NCBI GenBank assembly: GCA_039619475.1
Contig: CM077116.1
Coordinates: forward strand, 16,117,443 to 16,181,442
Length of the DNA: 64,000 bases
Reading direction: 5' to 3'
From: Icerya purchasi
Taxonomy: Eukaryota > Arthropoda > Insecta > Hemiptera > Monophlebidae
The translations under genes and the position numbers were made by a program. Shown here in pieces: positions 36,334 through 47,699 of the stretch. The notes under the pieces are model-generated. The model had not been told where the DNA came from. It made no database searches and worked only from the letters and a program-made list of their open reading frames with translations. The stretch's first letter is position 1; each line of letters opens with the position of its first letter.

Positions 36334-37651
36334 CACCCTGTCAAGAAAGTATCGGGAATTGTTAAATAAAACGAACAATTTTTAATTTTCATCCAAATTT
36401 ATTTTGTCACCTTCAAAATAACATCCATTCGAAGCGATGCACATATGCCAACGCTTTTTCCACTCGGCAAAGCACTTCTGATAGGCGGTTTCCAGGATGG
36501 CCTTTAGCTCTCGCGTCGCATTCGTCTTGATGTCATCAATCGATTCGAAGCGCATTCCCCGTAGCGGAAATTTGAGTTTTGAGAATAGGAAGAAGTCGCA
36601 GGGTGCTAAATCTGGTGAATACGGCGGTTGTTCGATGATATTTACCGAGTGTTTGGCCAAAAACTCATTCACAATTATGGCTTTGTGAGACGGCGCATTA
36701 TCGTGATGGAGAATCCAAGAATTGTCGACCCACAAATCGTTACGTTTACGACGGATAGCCTCTCTCAAACGTCTCAAAACACTTAAGTAAAACTCTTTGG
36801 TGACTGTCTGTCCGGCTGGCACATATTCATAGTGTACCACGCCTCGAATATCGAAGAAAACAATCAACATGATCTTCACTTTCGATCGGCTTTGGCGAGG
36901 TTTTTTCGGCTTTGGCGCGCCAATTGGCCGCCATTCGGACGATTGCTGGTTCGTAAGCGTGTCGTACTCGTACACCCATGTCTCGTCACCAGTAATTATC
37001 TTTTCCAAGAAGGTAGGATCCAAATTGGCTCGATCCAGCATGTCTGCAGCTACCTGTTCTCGGTACTTTTTTTGAAAGAAATTCAGGTCTTTCGGAACAA
37101 GCCGAGCCGCAACGCGTTGCATACCCAATTTTTCGTGCACAATCGTACGTACGCTCTCGTGTGACATGCCCAATCCATGAGCCATCTCTCTCAAGCTCAC
37201 ATGACAATTTTCAGCAACGATTTCCTTGATTTTATCGACGTTATCATCGGTCACACTCGTTGAAGGCCGTCCAGAGCGAGGCATGTCTTCGACCGTCTCC
37301 CGACCATCCTTGAACGCTCTGTACCACTCGTAAACCCGCGTTTTTGATAAAGCAGATTCACCAAAAGCCTTCTGTAACATTTTCAGTGTATCGGCACAAG
37401 AAATTTCGTTCGAAACACAGAATTTAACACAAGTACGTTGTTCAATATTTTCACTCATTGTAAAACTTCGACAAAACCTTCAAGGTCGACTGATTTTAAC
37501 AGCTGCTGTAAACACACTGGTTGACAGATCGCGCTAAAAATAGGCATCATAATACAAAACAGTTGTACCAACCTGGAAAAAAAAAATTATCTGCCTAGCT
37601 ATTACCCGGGAGATTTAAATTGACAATTCCCGATACTTTCTTGACAGGGTG
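36334..37651 (-). mobile_element. Complete mariner transposon
   Basis: A 1318-bp element with 29-bp perfect terminal inverted repeats: 36334-36362 starts CACCCTGTCAAGAAAGTATC, and 37623-37651 is its exact complement. It is flanked on both sides by the TA dinucleotide (36332-36333 and 37652-37653), the canonical Tc1/mariner target duplication. The transposase gene occupies most of the interior on the minus strand. Length, ends and gene are all as expected for an autonomous mariner. The unbroken gene and identical ends suggest a recent insertion. Confidence 0.95.
36382..37458 (-). CDS. Mariner transposase, intact
   Basis: A 358-residue transposase with no stop or frameshift that would catalyse cut-and-paste transposition of the surrounding element. 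The N-terminal region (residues about 1-120) has the two helix-turn-helix parts that bind the terminal repeats, joined by the linker RSGRPSTS. The catalytic core has the DD34D triad. The first Asp is in TGDETWVYEYD. The second is in HHDNAPSHKA, and the third, in YSPDLAPCD, follows it with exactly 34 residues between, which is the mariner signature. Typical mariner transposases are about 345 residues, so the length is normal. The C-terminus ends FEGDKINLDEN. The start at 37458 is the first ATG inside the terminal repeat. The mariner subfamily is not assigned here. Activity is plausible but not shown by sequence alone. Plus-strand frames across it are shadows. Confidence 0.95.
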   Translation of the reverse strand: MSENIEQRTCVKFCVSNEISCADTLKMLQKAFGESALSKTRVYEWYRAFKDGRETVEDMPRSGRPSTSVTDDNVDKIKEIVAENCHVSLREMAHGLGMSHESVRTIVHEKLGMQRVAARLVPKDLNFFQKKYREQVAADMLDRANLDPTFLEKIITGDETWVYEYDTLTNQQSSEWRPIGAPKPKKPRQSRSKVKIMLIVFFDIRGVVHYEYVPAGQTVTKEFYLSVLRRLREAIRRKRNDLWVDNSWILHHDNAPSHKAIIVNEFLAKHSVNIIEQPPYSPDLAPCDFFLFSKLKFPLRGMRFESIDDIKTNATRELKAILETAYQKCFAEWKKRWHMCIASNGCYFEGDKINLDEN

Positions 37652-37653
37652 TA

Positions 37654-38655
37654 CATCTTTTACCGATGTTAGCAAAGTTATAAAATTTTACATTTAATAA
37701 ATTTCCATAGCTCCGGACAGATTTACAAAATTTCTGAACATTCTAACGTTTCGAACGTTAAAATCATTAGTTCCTTTAATGCGGTAACTATCGTCTTATT
37801 GAAATTTTTAAATTCTTCAAAATAATAAAACCCGAATTTTTTACTTTTCACATCATCGTCCAGTCTAGAACCAAACGCGACAGGGTCCTTCTTGCTTCTT
37901 GTCGGGATGTAGTTCTATAACGTTCCCTTCCGCAACAGCTAATCTTTGAATTCTTCTACCATCTTTATCGGCGTTAATTTAGCGGAATACTAATTAACGT
38001 TCCGTCATTTCCGAAATTTTCAAAATACTTCCGAAGATATCATTAAAAATTTCTTTATAGCAAAATTCAAACAACTATAGTCGCTTCTTGAAATACGTTT
38101 TAGCCAGCATTTTTATTCTGAATATTTTCATTGACGTGCTTTCTTTAGATGGCACTAGCTGATCCGGCGAACTTCGTACCGCCTTAAAAAGTAAATGTAG
38201 TGATAACTTATTAGCTGAATTAAATTCATTTTTTTATTAAGATAAAATTATTACTCAAAATGAATTAAGTTCAATAAATGTACAAAAATCAAAATGAAAA
38301 GTATTTTAATTACACGTAGCAGCAAGGCATTATCCGCCTTAATAACAAAGATCAGTATAACTGAATAAGATGGTTCATAAAAGACAAAATTATTCAATTA
38401 TACAATTGCTCGGAAACAGTTTGACTTATCAGAATGGATTATAAATTACAATTAAACTTCTACCTATGACAATTTACAACTTTAAGCTGAGCGATTACCC
38501 TAGAATACATAATATGGAATTTAGAACGACCTGAAAAATCACCCTAAAAAAATTCATAACCTATCACCAGATAACCCTTCCCCTGTGGACCAAAAGCAGT
38601 AAAAAAAAAAAAATGAAATTTCTTTTTCTGCTATTCGTGGTTGAGACAAATCCAA
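37654..38655. other. AT-rich spacer
   Basis: No gene or repeat recognised. Only short chance frames. Confidence 0.4.
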
Positions 38656-38865
38656 CAAATCAAAGATAAAAAGAATCGGCCCAGCCGTTCTTGAGTTATA
38701 AATGGTGTAACACACCAAAATTTGTTTTTTTTACATAGGAAAAAAAAAAAAATTATCGAAATTTTTATTTTAAATTACGTATAAATAAATACAACAAATC
38801 AAAGATCATGAAAATCGGTCCAGCCGTTCTTGAGTTATAAGTGGTGTAACTAACACGACTTTCTT

Positions 38866-38915
<50 letters not shown>
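38656..38915 (+). repeat. Two diverged units ending in a TA microsatellite
   Basis: Units at about 38656-38720 and 38785-38860 both contain acaaatcaaagat, (a/g)aatcgg(c/t)ccagccgtt and cttgagttataa/gtggtg. The second runs into (TA)n at 38873-38914. The phrase ATCGGTCCAGCCGTTCTTGA is characteristic of a microsatellite-ended repeat common in insect genomes (general knowledge). It is non-coding. Confidence 0.65.
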
Positions 38916-38920
<5 letters not shown>

Positions 38921-40539
38921 ATCATTGCTTGTAAACAAATTTTATTGAAAGTAAATTCGATTTAAATTCATTAAAAGTGATTTCGGTTTCACTTGTAGCA
39001 TCGGTGTTAGATAACGTTTATGATAATATGAGCCCATAATCTCTGCTGCACTTCTCAGTAGATCCGATTTGCTATTTTAGTTAAGCCGACGAAATCGATT
39101 GTTTTGGTTGTGAACTTCCCTTTTATTTCTTTCTTTAATCATGCATCATCTATTGGCTTCTGTAAACGCGATTTTTTTCGCAAGTTCGACATCACAGGAT
39201 TTTCAGTTCTAAATAGCTTTGAATGTCTTTTTATCTTATCTGTACATATGCAATATTTATTTTATCAAATATTTTTCTTTTCAGCGATATTTATTTTACC
39301 TGGCACTTCCCTGCGAGTGATAGTATGCAAGACCGATCACGGTTTTTTTTTTTTTTTTAATTTGTTGGGCTTGTCCGATCGTTGACATTATGTTCTGTTA
39401 TGTCTTTTATCCTTTCCAATAATTTCAAGATGAAGAGAAGCTTGACATTATAACTGAACCTTTCTGCGAAATACATAACAATTACAGAGTTACGTCTGAC
39501 TAAATCCTAAACTTTTTTCCCAGGTCTTTACCTAAAATAGCGTGAAATGATTTGTGTATTTTCCCACGTTATTGTACTAAGTTCAGCTGTAATATTTTTG
39601 TGCGTACTGTCTTTTATGTCAACATCGTGATAAATGTTTTTCAAGAGGGAAAACATTTTTACGCCCTGTATCATATGTATCATATGTATCATATGTATCA
39701 TATGTATCATATGTATCATATGTATCATATATGCATTCCAAACTCTGCGTTGCTGCCGAATAATGAACTTTTATTCCTGTGACGGAATAAAGGCTGAGTG
39801 CATCAAAGGATCTTTGGATGATCGCTGGGATAATTGATATAAATTTTTCACGGAGGCGCCGCTAAAAGCCGTTTTGTTTCTGTGGTAATTTTTCTAGGTA
39901 AAACCATCGCCGTAAGAATTTAAATACTTCGGGTCATGCATTTTCCTAAAACACAAAAAGAAACGGCAGATTAGCCTGATGCATTAATCTCAATATATGA
40001 TAATGAAAGTTCGGGCGCCTTTTTTTTTTTTTAATGAAAATCGTATATAATATACGGCCGCAATTGAAATTCCTGCAACCAACTCGTAATTTAGACAAAC
40101 TTAGCAGAGTTGATAAGTCTCAATAACGGAAACTTTTCTTGCTAAGAGATTCAAGACTTATCTGATTTTTAGTCATCAAAAGACTTACGTAACTAATGTC
40201 ACAAAGTGGGAAAATGCCCGCAGACATAAATCGATTATACGTGTATTTTCCTTGCGTTTCGTGCTTTCCACAATTAAATATTAGATAATTAATAGTTCGC
40301 AGAAATATTCGTAAAAAAATCGTCGGTATTAATATTCTTCTCAAAATTTAGTTTAATTCTTCTATGCCCTACCCACAATCTGCAGATTGTGGTGACGAAG
40401 CTCAGCATCATTCGATATTTCTACCGCTATGTTGTAGAACCAAGGCTTGTATTGCCTACTAATAATATACACTGACGATGCTATAATAATAATAATTAAT
40501 AATAGTAAGAAGAAGAAGAAAAAGCAAAGAGCGGAGAAA
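38916..40539. other. Spacer with a 9-bp satellite
   Basis: Apart from the TATCATATG tandem array (listed separately) and T runs at 39344-39358 and 40020-40032, I see no gene. The frame at 39104-39385 has no domain. Confidence 0.4.
39669..39731. repeat. (TATCATATG)n tandem array
   Basis: About seven near-perfect copies of the 9-base unit tatcatatg. The unit contains the palindrome CATATG, so the array reads as repeated MIH on one strand and MYH-type codons on the other. These frames are spurious. Confidence 0.9.
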
Positions 40540-41100
40540 AGGAAATAATAATAATAAGATTTTGTGCTGGATTAGGGAAAAAACTAATACGGTGATTGGA
40601 CTAAGTTTTTTTTTTCCTATCGGTTCGTCGACATGGACGCTGGCCTAAGAAGAACAGAGAAGGAAGAAAGACTCAGATCCTTACACGACCAGGGACAGCC
40701 GACAGAAAAGAAACAAGAGTTAGAATAATAGAAGGAGAAAATGAATGCAGCATATTATGGAGTGGGAATACTGATTTGTAGAAAGGAGGAATAAAGAAAA
40801 AAGCGTGTTCAGTTGAAAGCGACGAATAACCGAACATTATACATATGATCGGGATCACAAATGAATTGGTTGCTGGAGGGGAACAATAAGGAGAAGGCAC
40901 GAGAGAATAATGGAAAAGCGAGGAAAGGAGCAAATTGTGCCCAAAACGCAAGCGGCAAATCGCAGAGAGGTTGGAACGGCGCATAGAAAGACAGTTGAAA
41001 AAAACCAGGGGTAGCGAGGAAGGGGAGATTACATAGGCAAGAAAAATGAATTCGGGTTGGAGAATGAGGAGACGTAGGAGTTAAACCATGGTCTGGAATG
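40540..41100 (-). pseudogene. LINE C-terminal relic
   Basis: A minus-strand frame reads LSAICRLRFGHNLLLSSLFH (about 40920-40978), then IICIMFGYSSLSTEHAFFF and PSIILTLVSFLSAVPG. This is a decayed RLRxGH...DHxxFxC...ER knuckle with the final FLxAI helix of RNase-H-type LINEs. The knuckle cysteines are mostly lost. The downstream AAT-rich end at 40480-40560 may be the element's tail. Same general family as 17930-18192. Confidence 0.55.
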
Positions 41101-42447
41101 ATTGGACTAACTTGAAATCGGTTAACGATTTTAGTTAGAAAGTTTAAATTCGTAAAGAAATCAATCTTCCAGAAAAATATTTTATTATAAACACGAAAGC
41201 TTAAAACTAAAGGTAAAAAATATAATTAAGTGTACCGAAAAAAATTCGGAACTATTTTTCTAAAAACCATCGATAAAATAAAATCTTAATTTTTTTTTAT
41301 TAATACGGACGTTTTCCAGAACGTATAGATTAGTTTAATAATCTTATTTTGTCTGAATCAGCTTCGAACAAGGAAGGTGAACGATTTACCGCGTGGAAAC
41401 TATTTTTGAAAAATCCCTGGCCGAAATGTGAAAGGAAAAACATTTCATAATGTGTTGCTGAGAGTCTGAAATTCTTGTCAAAGACGGAAAAAGGATCGGA
41501 TTACAAGAAGAGGATGAAGATAAAAACGGAACCTAACAGACGTTAAAACATCACTACGTGTATATACAGGATGTTGATCAACGGAGAGAGGATACAGCAG
41601 CTTCACAGAAGAGGCATGAAGAAGGATCAAATATATACTACAGCGAGATAACAAGACTTAGACGAGTAATGAGTTTGAGTGTTTTCCTTTACTGATCAAA
41701 AGCGAGAAGAGGACGGATAGAGTTCGCTCAGTTCGATAGTAGGTGATGGGCAGTTTTTTTGAGGCCAGCACACGTCTTTTTGGATTTCAAATCGGCGGAG
41801 AAGGTAGTTTGAAGAGAGGGGTATGCGGAAAGAAAAACTCGGTTCTGTATTATGAAGATCAGCGACGATATTTCATTTTTTTTAGATTCCACGCGGTATT
41901 CACCCTAGCGCGAAACTGCCTCGAAAGAAAGAAAAAAAAAATCGAATTTTAAACTATCCTATTTGCAATCTGTTCTCTCCGGTATTAGCATTGAAACCAA
42001 AAGTTACTCGGCAAATAGGCACCGCGAAGTAGCTTAATTGGTTTTTTGCATCACGCGTACGCTTCATGTATCGCTGTTTCGTATCGGTAAGGTTTTTTTT
42101 TTTTTGTCAGCGGTTAAACAACAAAGACATTCGCCATCACCGGGATCTACCGATAAATTAAACGATAACGCCTAGTATGTATAATAGCGCGGCAGATTTC
42201 AATCAGAAATAACGACTACTATATAATCCTTGATGAAACCGAAATTCACCTGTACGTCGAGCGAGCGTGATATGCGACTTAGCGACCGTTACGCGTATAT
42301 TTCGACCCGGTTTTCAATTATCCCGCGTCTTCTGCTAATTTAGTTAACTGAAATCTACCCAGAAAAGTGTCAGTGTGTCTCTAATGTTTTTGATTCGATG
42401 TTTTTGATTCTAGATTTTATGGGTTATTTAAATAACGGAAGCGGAAA
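41101..42447. other. Upstream region of the transporter gene
   Basis: No transposon recognised. A T12 run lies at 42091-42102. An arthropod-type initiator match TCAGTG at 42370-42375 lies 73 bases before the transporter ATG (about 78 counting from the initiator start) and is the best candidate transcription start. I see no convincing TATA box at the right distance. The leader reads into an in-frame stop at 42433-42435. Confidence 0.4.
42370..42375 (+). promoter_or_regulatory. Possible initiator element (TCAGTG)
   Basis: It matches the arthropod Inr core TCAGT(T/C/G). It precedes the transporter start codon by a short leader without ATG competition in frame. A single 6-base match is weak evidence. 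Confidence 0.25.
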
Positions 42448-42628
42448 ATGGAAATTATCGATATTTCGCAACGCACAACCGTTCCTAGTTCAGTCGTCGT
42501 CGGTAGTAATGGCGTAGCGGTACCGCCGCCACCTCTTCGCTTAGGACCCTCCGAAAGTACACCGATAGTGAACAACGCGATAGCAACCAATCACCGGCCA
42601 TGGAGACAATATATGGCAGCGTTCCTCG
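42448..42628 (+). CDS. Tret1-like: Tret1-like sugar transporter, exon 1
   Basis: First coding exon of an SLC2/MFS facilitated trehalose (or other sugar) transporter. Sixty codons plus one base encode a cytoplasmic N-terminus, MEIIDISQRTTVPSSV and so on, with a proline run and then HRPWRQYMAAFL entering TM1. The start is fixed by an in-frame stop at 42433-42435 and an A-rich, G at +4 context. The donor is G|GTACGA at 42628/42629, phase 1. Joining to exon 2 makes QYMAAFLASLVSMATG, which fits the QYLAAFxAxL...G TM1 of Tret1 proteins. Continuing the frame past the donor loses all similarity. The protein would act in the plasma membrane, moving sugar between haemolymph and cells. The exact substrate is not deducible. 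Confidence 0.8.
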
Positions 42629-44149
42629 GTACGATTTTAATTGAAAAAATTATTAATAATCGTCAAAGACCGTATGAAACAATTTTTCGTAATAAATCGT
42701 AAACATTATTTACCGTAATAGAACAGGATGCAAAGTCGAGCCGAAATAATTAAGTCGGGGCTGATTAAGCAGCAAGACATCTTAGTTTTTATTCGCTGGT
42801 TGATTTTTAATTTCGACCTGTCTTACTAAAACGATATTTCTCGAATAACTTATTAAAATAGATTAGCCGGTATTTGTTTACTCGTTAATTTTTTTGAATA
42901 GAACCTGACACATGTTCGGAATAACTTCGATTCCCATTTGAAACGGATACACATTTTCGTTTTCTAGTTTAACCGGAATTTAAAAATTAATGGCAGTTTT
43001 AACAGTCTGCGTATAGTCGAAATCGGCAATTCCTCTGCTAATATTTCTTATAAGGTATTATCGATTACGATGAATTATTTCAAGAAAGCAGCTATATTTA
43101 TTATAACACGACACCTTGATGTACCGCGCGACAATTGCATTTTCCAGATGATATTGTTTCCCTAAGAATAGCTCTTCAAAATAACTTCGGTTATATACGG
43201 AATATTAAAATGTTACCGATTGAAGGAGAGGTTCATTTAGGGCAGCAATCCGTTCGTCACCGTCTTCCAAAGTTAAGCCGAACATTTAAGAAACACAAGT
43301 AATTCCAAGTATATAATTTCAGTTTCATAAAGAAGTGTTTATCCGGCGGCCCCTTTTAGCAAAAAAATTCGCGGTGCTGCTAAAGAAATTTTTTCTACCA
43401 GGAGGATATTTTTTTGTAATTTTAATTATTACGAATATTCTTTTATCAAATATTAATTTTTGTTTTTCTAATTTTTGCTATACATTTTTCATAAATGCCG
43501 GAAATAGTACACACTTCGTTGTTATCGTGTAAGAAATTATTATTTTTAAATTTCCGGCTTTTATTTTTAAAAATAAACTATCCGAATTATCGAAAATCGC
43601 ATTTAAAATTTGTACGAAAGCAATTAAAATTGTTAAAAATCGTTTTTCAATAACTTCCGGTAAATTGTGTTAAATTCCGAATGTTGAATATAAAAAATGA
43701 CGTATTAATATTGTGTATCTAATCAGATATTCGCGAACACCGGCCACAGTTTCGAAGAATTTTTTAGTTCTGGACCCGACTAAAATCGCGCCATCAGTCG
43801 AAAGCCCAGTTTTATTACTATATATGTGAGATATTAATTTCAATGCTTTCATCCGTAATTTCTTGTCTCATATCCGTGCACATTTGTATGTCTGAAAACA
43901 CAACATATCTCCGCTTGTACGCAGAAATTTACTATATTAATTCGTCGCTCTTAGTTTTCGACGAATGCTCACGTCACACAATTTTTCATTGTTCGTAATC
44001 GTTCTACAGTTTTCATCACTGTGCAGCACATCCGACCAGTTTAATCCAGTGACAATCTATCATCAGTTTTTGGCTTCTGCGTAATTTTAAACTTTCTGAC
44101 AAATCGCCTATTTTACATTACATCAACCATGTTCCCTCCTCAGTTACAC

Positions 44150-45170
44150 TCTGATTTTCTTTTAAACTTCACTCTCTTCGCTCAATTTTCTATGTAGAAT
44201 TTACCTCATCACTGGCTCTCTCCATAAAGTGCTCATAATCTCGAACTCTAAGAGTGCTTTACAAGCTATCAAACCTTCCTTTTACCTCTTCCGATTATGT
44301 AATACTTTTCATACTCTAAATGCAATGACCGTTTCCTCCTTCACTCGATCGACATTAATCTTTTCTGTGGATTCCCGGTGTCATTTAGGCACTGGGCGTA
44401 ATAAATTAGTGGGGCTATTCATTAGTCCGTTCTTCCGTTTCCAGTGGCGGCAGATTTTTGGACTCATTTTGTAATTAATATTGTTCTTCCCTTAAACGAC
44501 ATGCATTCTAGACTATAATTCAGCCCGCCTGTTTTTTTTTTTTCATTTTCCAATTCCGGCTATATTTAATCTCTCTATTCAACCAAGTCTTCAGCTTCAT
44601 CCATGGTTTTCTAGATACTTACAAACGCTTCATAATCTCGGGGTTATTTATTGTCTTTGCTTTAATCATCCTTCCGCATCATTTTTTCATCTGCTTCTAC
44701 TCCATTTTGTCCGTTTCACCTCCCTTCTGCGTGCATTACTTTTGATTTCAATCATATTTTATCTGAATGTTCGTCTTTCTCTGATGAACAAAATCGTCCT
44801 TCTACGCCTCTAGATTAAAATTCGGTATTCTTATTCTCCCCTTAAGAGTGTTTCTTATATTCTCTCGTTTCATTCCGTTTTATTCCTGCCCTCGAATTTG
44901 ATTATCCTCCGTCTTCAAACGTTTAAGAATATAACTTTATTTTCAATTAACAAACCCGTAAAAAAAAAAAAACAAAAACAAAAAACATCAAGACTTTACC
45001 CCTCTGATATACATTTTTCCTTTTTAATTTGCCTTCTTGTGTTCCATAATTAATCTGCTTTCTACTTTCCTAATTAGAAAACGGAAAAAGCGAACGATAT
45101 TTGGCAACACATTAGTATCAGTCAAATTTTTTTCCATGAGATTTAGTAACTTTTATTTTGTGCAAATGAA
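44150..45170 (+). mobile_element. LINE relic (RNase H to poly-A) plus shared 3' flank; empty site
   Basis: An RNase H remnant reads VLIISNSKSALQAIKPSFY (44229-44286) and a degraded VDSRCHLGTGRN (about 44364-44400, the position of WIPGHxGixGN). The knuckle region follows, then a poly-A at 44960-44972. After the tail the sequence remains paralogous to the minus-strand copy at 26690-28275 as far as about 45170. At 45060-45090 it reads ctgctttctactttcctaat without interruption, where the other copy holds the 741-bp LINE: an empty pre-insertion site. The family is the same as 3640-4088. Confidence 0.8.
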
Positions 45171-45609
45171 CGATGTGAAGGCCAGTGCATTATTTTCGCC
45201 GGTAGTTGAAATTAACGTAATAAAAATCTAGAAAGAAAAATAACTATTTGATCCTTAATGGTCTTTAGATCAACAGGGGTCAGCGGCGAGAGGATAAAAG
45301 CGATGTAAATTATAGTTCCTTAGTAATCCGCCAGCCGGTATGTTTCGAATAAACAGTTTGAACATTTCCATTTTAACAACTTGTTCCTCTGTGATAGGTC
45401 ACCGGTTCCAAACGGTGTGTTCCGAGTTCAAAGTTTGTAAAATGATCCATTTCGGCCGTTACGGAATTTTCAAATAGCGTAATTTCCGTCATTTCAAAAT
45501 AGCTTTTTTTTATTTATTTTTCCTGTTTTGGGCACGCCGACAAAGAGCAACAGCTGAATCAATCAAGGCGTCTAAAGAATAGCTCAAAAAGAACATAACA
45601 TTTCAGATT

Positions 45610-45890
45610 TTAACCTAGTGCATAATAGAACGAATAAAAGAAGCTGGAACAAGAACAACCGATAACGAAGGTAACGAGATGATAAGAAGCATTATATGGA
45701 GTAGGACAAGATCGAAAAGTTGAGAATAGAAGAGGAAACGCTCTGTGGAAAGTAGCACACATTTAAAGAAAACATGATTGACATCATACAGAGAAAAAAA
45801 AACAATAGTCGGGGTAAAGAGGAAAAGACCGCGCGGGAGGAAAGAGAATTAAAAGAAAAAGTGACGGAGAAAGCTTTGACCGAAACAAGG
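45610..45890 (-). pseudogene. Probable LINE C-terminal scrap
   Basis: A minus-strand frame reads CMMSIMFSLNVCYFPQSVSS then SILNFSILSYSI. Position by position it resembles the DHILFECP...ER..L knuckle-helix block of the LINEs at 17930 and 40540, but all key residues have changed. Weak assignment. Confidence 0.35.
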
Positions 45891-46967
45891 TTCTTTTGCA
45901 CTGCTTCCCCATACCGTAGTTAGATCTGAATTTCATATGGTTTTAAATATCCCGATCATGCTGTTATTTTTACTGGTCAGACTAAGAAAGTTGCAGAGGT
46001 TCTCCTTTGTATTTCCTTTTCACAACTACTCTGAATTCTTTAAACTTACTTCCTACTGTTCTATCTGAATCTGCTGTCATACTTTGCGCAATTCTTGATA
46101 TCTCCTGCCCTTCTTTCTTTTCCGATAAATTCCTTCTAATATCATACTCGGAAAGTATGTGTTTTATAAGAAATTTTTTATTCTCTACCGATGCCCTCTT
46201 TTGAACCTTTCGCTCTTTTTAGTCGCAATCTAATTTGCGAATTATTCCGGTTCCCGTCTATTCAATCTGAAAAAGGTATCTACCATTGTAAACATTACTA
46301 TTATTTTCAAGTTTCCACTAATGGGTGTTGTGTCGGCTTATTTAATAACTTCAAAGCTGGTGTAATTTTCTTATTGCAAGTAATAGGAAAATCTCGGTTT
46401 TTATAGGCGAGGATAAATTTCAATGAATATAGTATGAAAAACAAAGTAACGGACATTGCTCCGATAGCGAATTTAATTTCTCCGAAGAGGAAATGCGTTT
46501 TAACATGTTCGTTAAAATTACATTCTTACGAACTTTTTTATATGCTAAAGTTTCTATCGAATTCGACTGAATGTTTTTTCCTTTTCAACTTCAACATGAG
46601 AGTAATCTGTTTCGTAAAATCATTTTAAAAATTCCAACGCTTATCTCCTTCCGAACATAATTTTGACAACTTCAGCAACTACGCTAAATTTAAAATTTTC
46701 TAATAAAGTACAATTATTTTATTGTAATCTGAATTAGTTTAAACATCACGCCTCTCGCTGGCGAACTATCGTAAAACTTTGTGTTATAGCTTGTAAAATT
46801 TTCGAAAAACCGATATTTATCTTTTTACGCTTCGATAACTTTGATTATTTTTAAAATATACGCATATTCTATAATAAAACGCTTTCTTTGTTTTTGATAT
46901 CCCGCCGAGTGAATGTATTTCGTCGGTTTTTTTGTTGTTTTCTTTATCTTTTCTTTTCGGTTTTCAG

Positions 46968-47242
46968 CCTCATTAGTATCCATGGCCACAGGCTGTGTTG
47001 GGAGTTGGTCGTCACCTGCCGTTCCTGTTCTGACTTCGAACTCATCGACCGTGCTAGGCGGCATACATAAATTAAGGGAAGACGAAGTAGCACTGATTGC
47101 ATCGATAATCAATCTGGGCGCCTTATTCGGATCCATACCGGCCGGACCGTTGTCCTTTCACTGGGGAAGGCGGAACTTCCTTTTAACTCTTACGGTACCA
47201 TTAGTGGTCGGATGGCTGCTCATCATTTACAACTTCGACCGC
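46968..47242 (+). CDS. Tret1-like: Tret1-like sugar transporter, exon 2
   Basis: 275 nt, phase 1 in and phase 0 out, encoding the rest of TM1 to TM3. It reads SLVSMATGCVGSWSSPAVP, LREDEVALIASIINLGALFG, SIPAGPLSFHWGRRNFLL, then TLTVPLVVGWLLIIYNFDR. WSSP after TM1, the acidic residue before TM2, the GxxxxGPL helix and the WGRR loop (equivalent to the family's D-x-x-GRR motif between TM2 and TM3) are the standard landmarks of SLC2/Tret1 proteins. The aspartate usually found in that loop is replaced here (SFHWGRR). The donor is CGC|GTAAGA at 47242/47243, a perfect consensus. The open frame continues past it into intron sequence with no similarity. A minus-strand frame here is a shadow. Confidence 0.92.
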
Positions 47243-47699
47243 GTAAGACGTTCTAGCACATTTTATTTTATTTCGCGCTTCTCGATAAATGTAAATTGCA
47301 CGCTTAATTCGATCGGCTCGTATACAAGCTAGAAACAAAAAGATAGTTCACCGAAAATACGAAGAAAATACGAAGAAAATACGAAGAAAATACAACTATT
47401 TTCACATGTTCAAAACTAACGGAATTGTTTTACACAGAAATTACCTCGAAGAGCCGTGATTTCTTTAACGCAAAACTATTTCAGCAGCATGAATCATAAT
47501 ACTATTATGATATATTACGCTTGTAACACGAAATAATCATAAAGCATAACGGCTAAAATTAAACGAACTTTTTCTATTTCTTAAATAGTTACAAACATTC
47601 GAGAAATCGATTAATATTACTTTATCCCTCAGGAACAAACAATGGACTGTAGAATAAAATATACGTTTTCTTCAGTATGATTATATTAATAAGGAATCG

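Larger units (their letters stand above)
42629..46967 (+). other. Transporter intron 1
   Basis: A 4.3-kb GT-AG intron. The acceptor has a long T-rich tract ending TTTTCAG at 46961-46967. It contains LINE relics at 44150-45170 (+) and 45610-45890 (-). Other parts show no gene. Confidence 0.7.

Noticed and set aside
36497..37164. Plus-strand frames across the mariner element
   Set aside because: Shadows of the minus-strand transposase.
39528..39837. MIHMIH- and MYHMYH-repeat proteins
   Set aside because: Translations of the 9-bp satellite.
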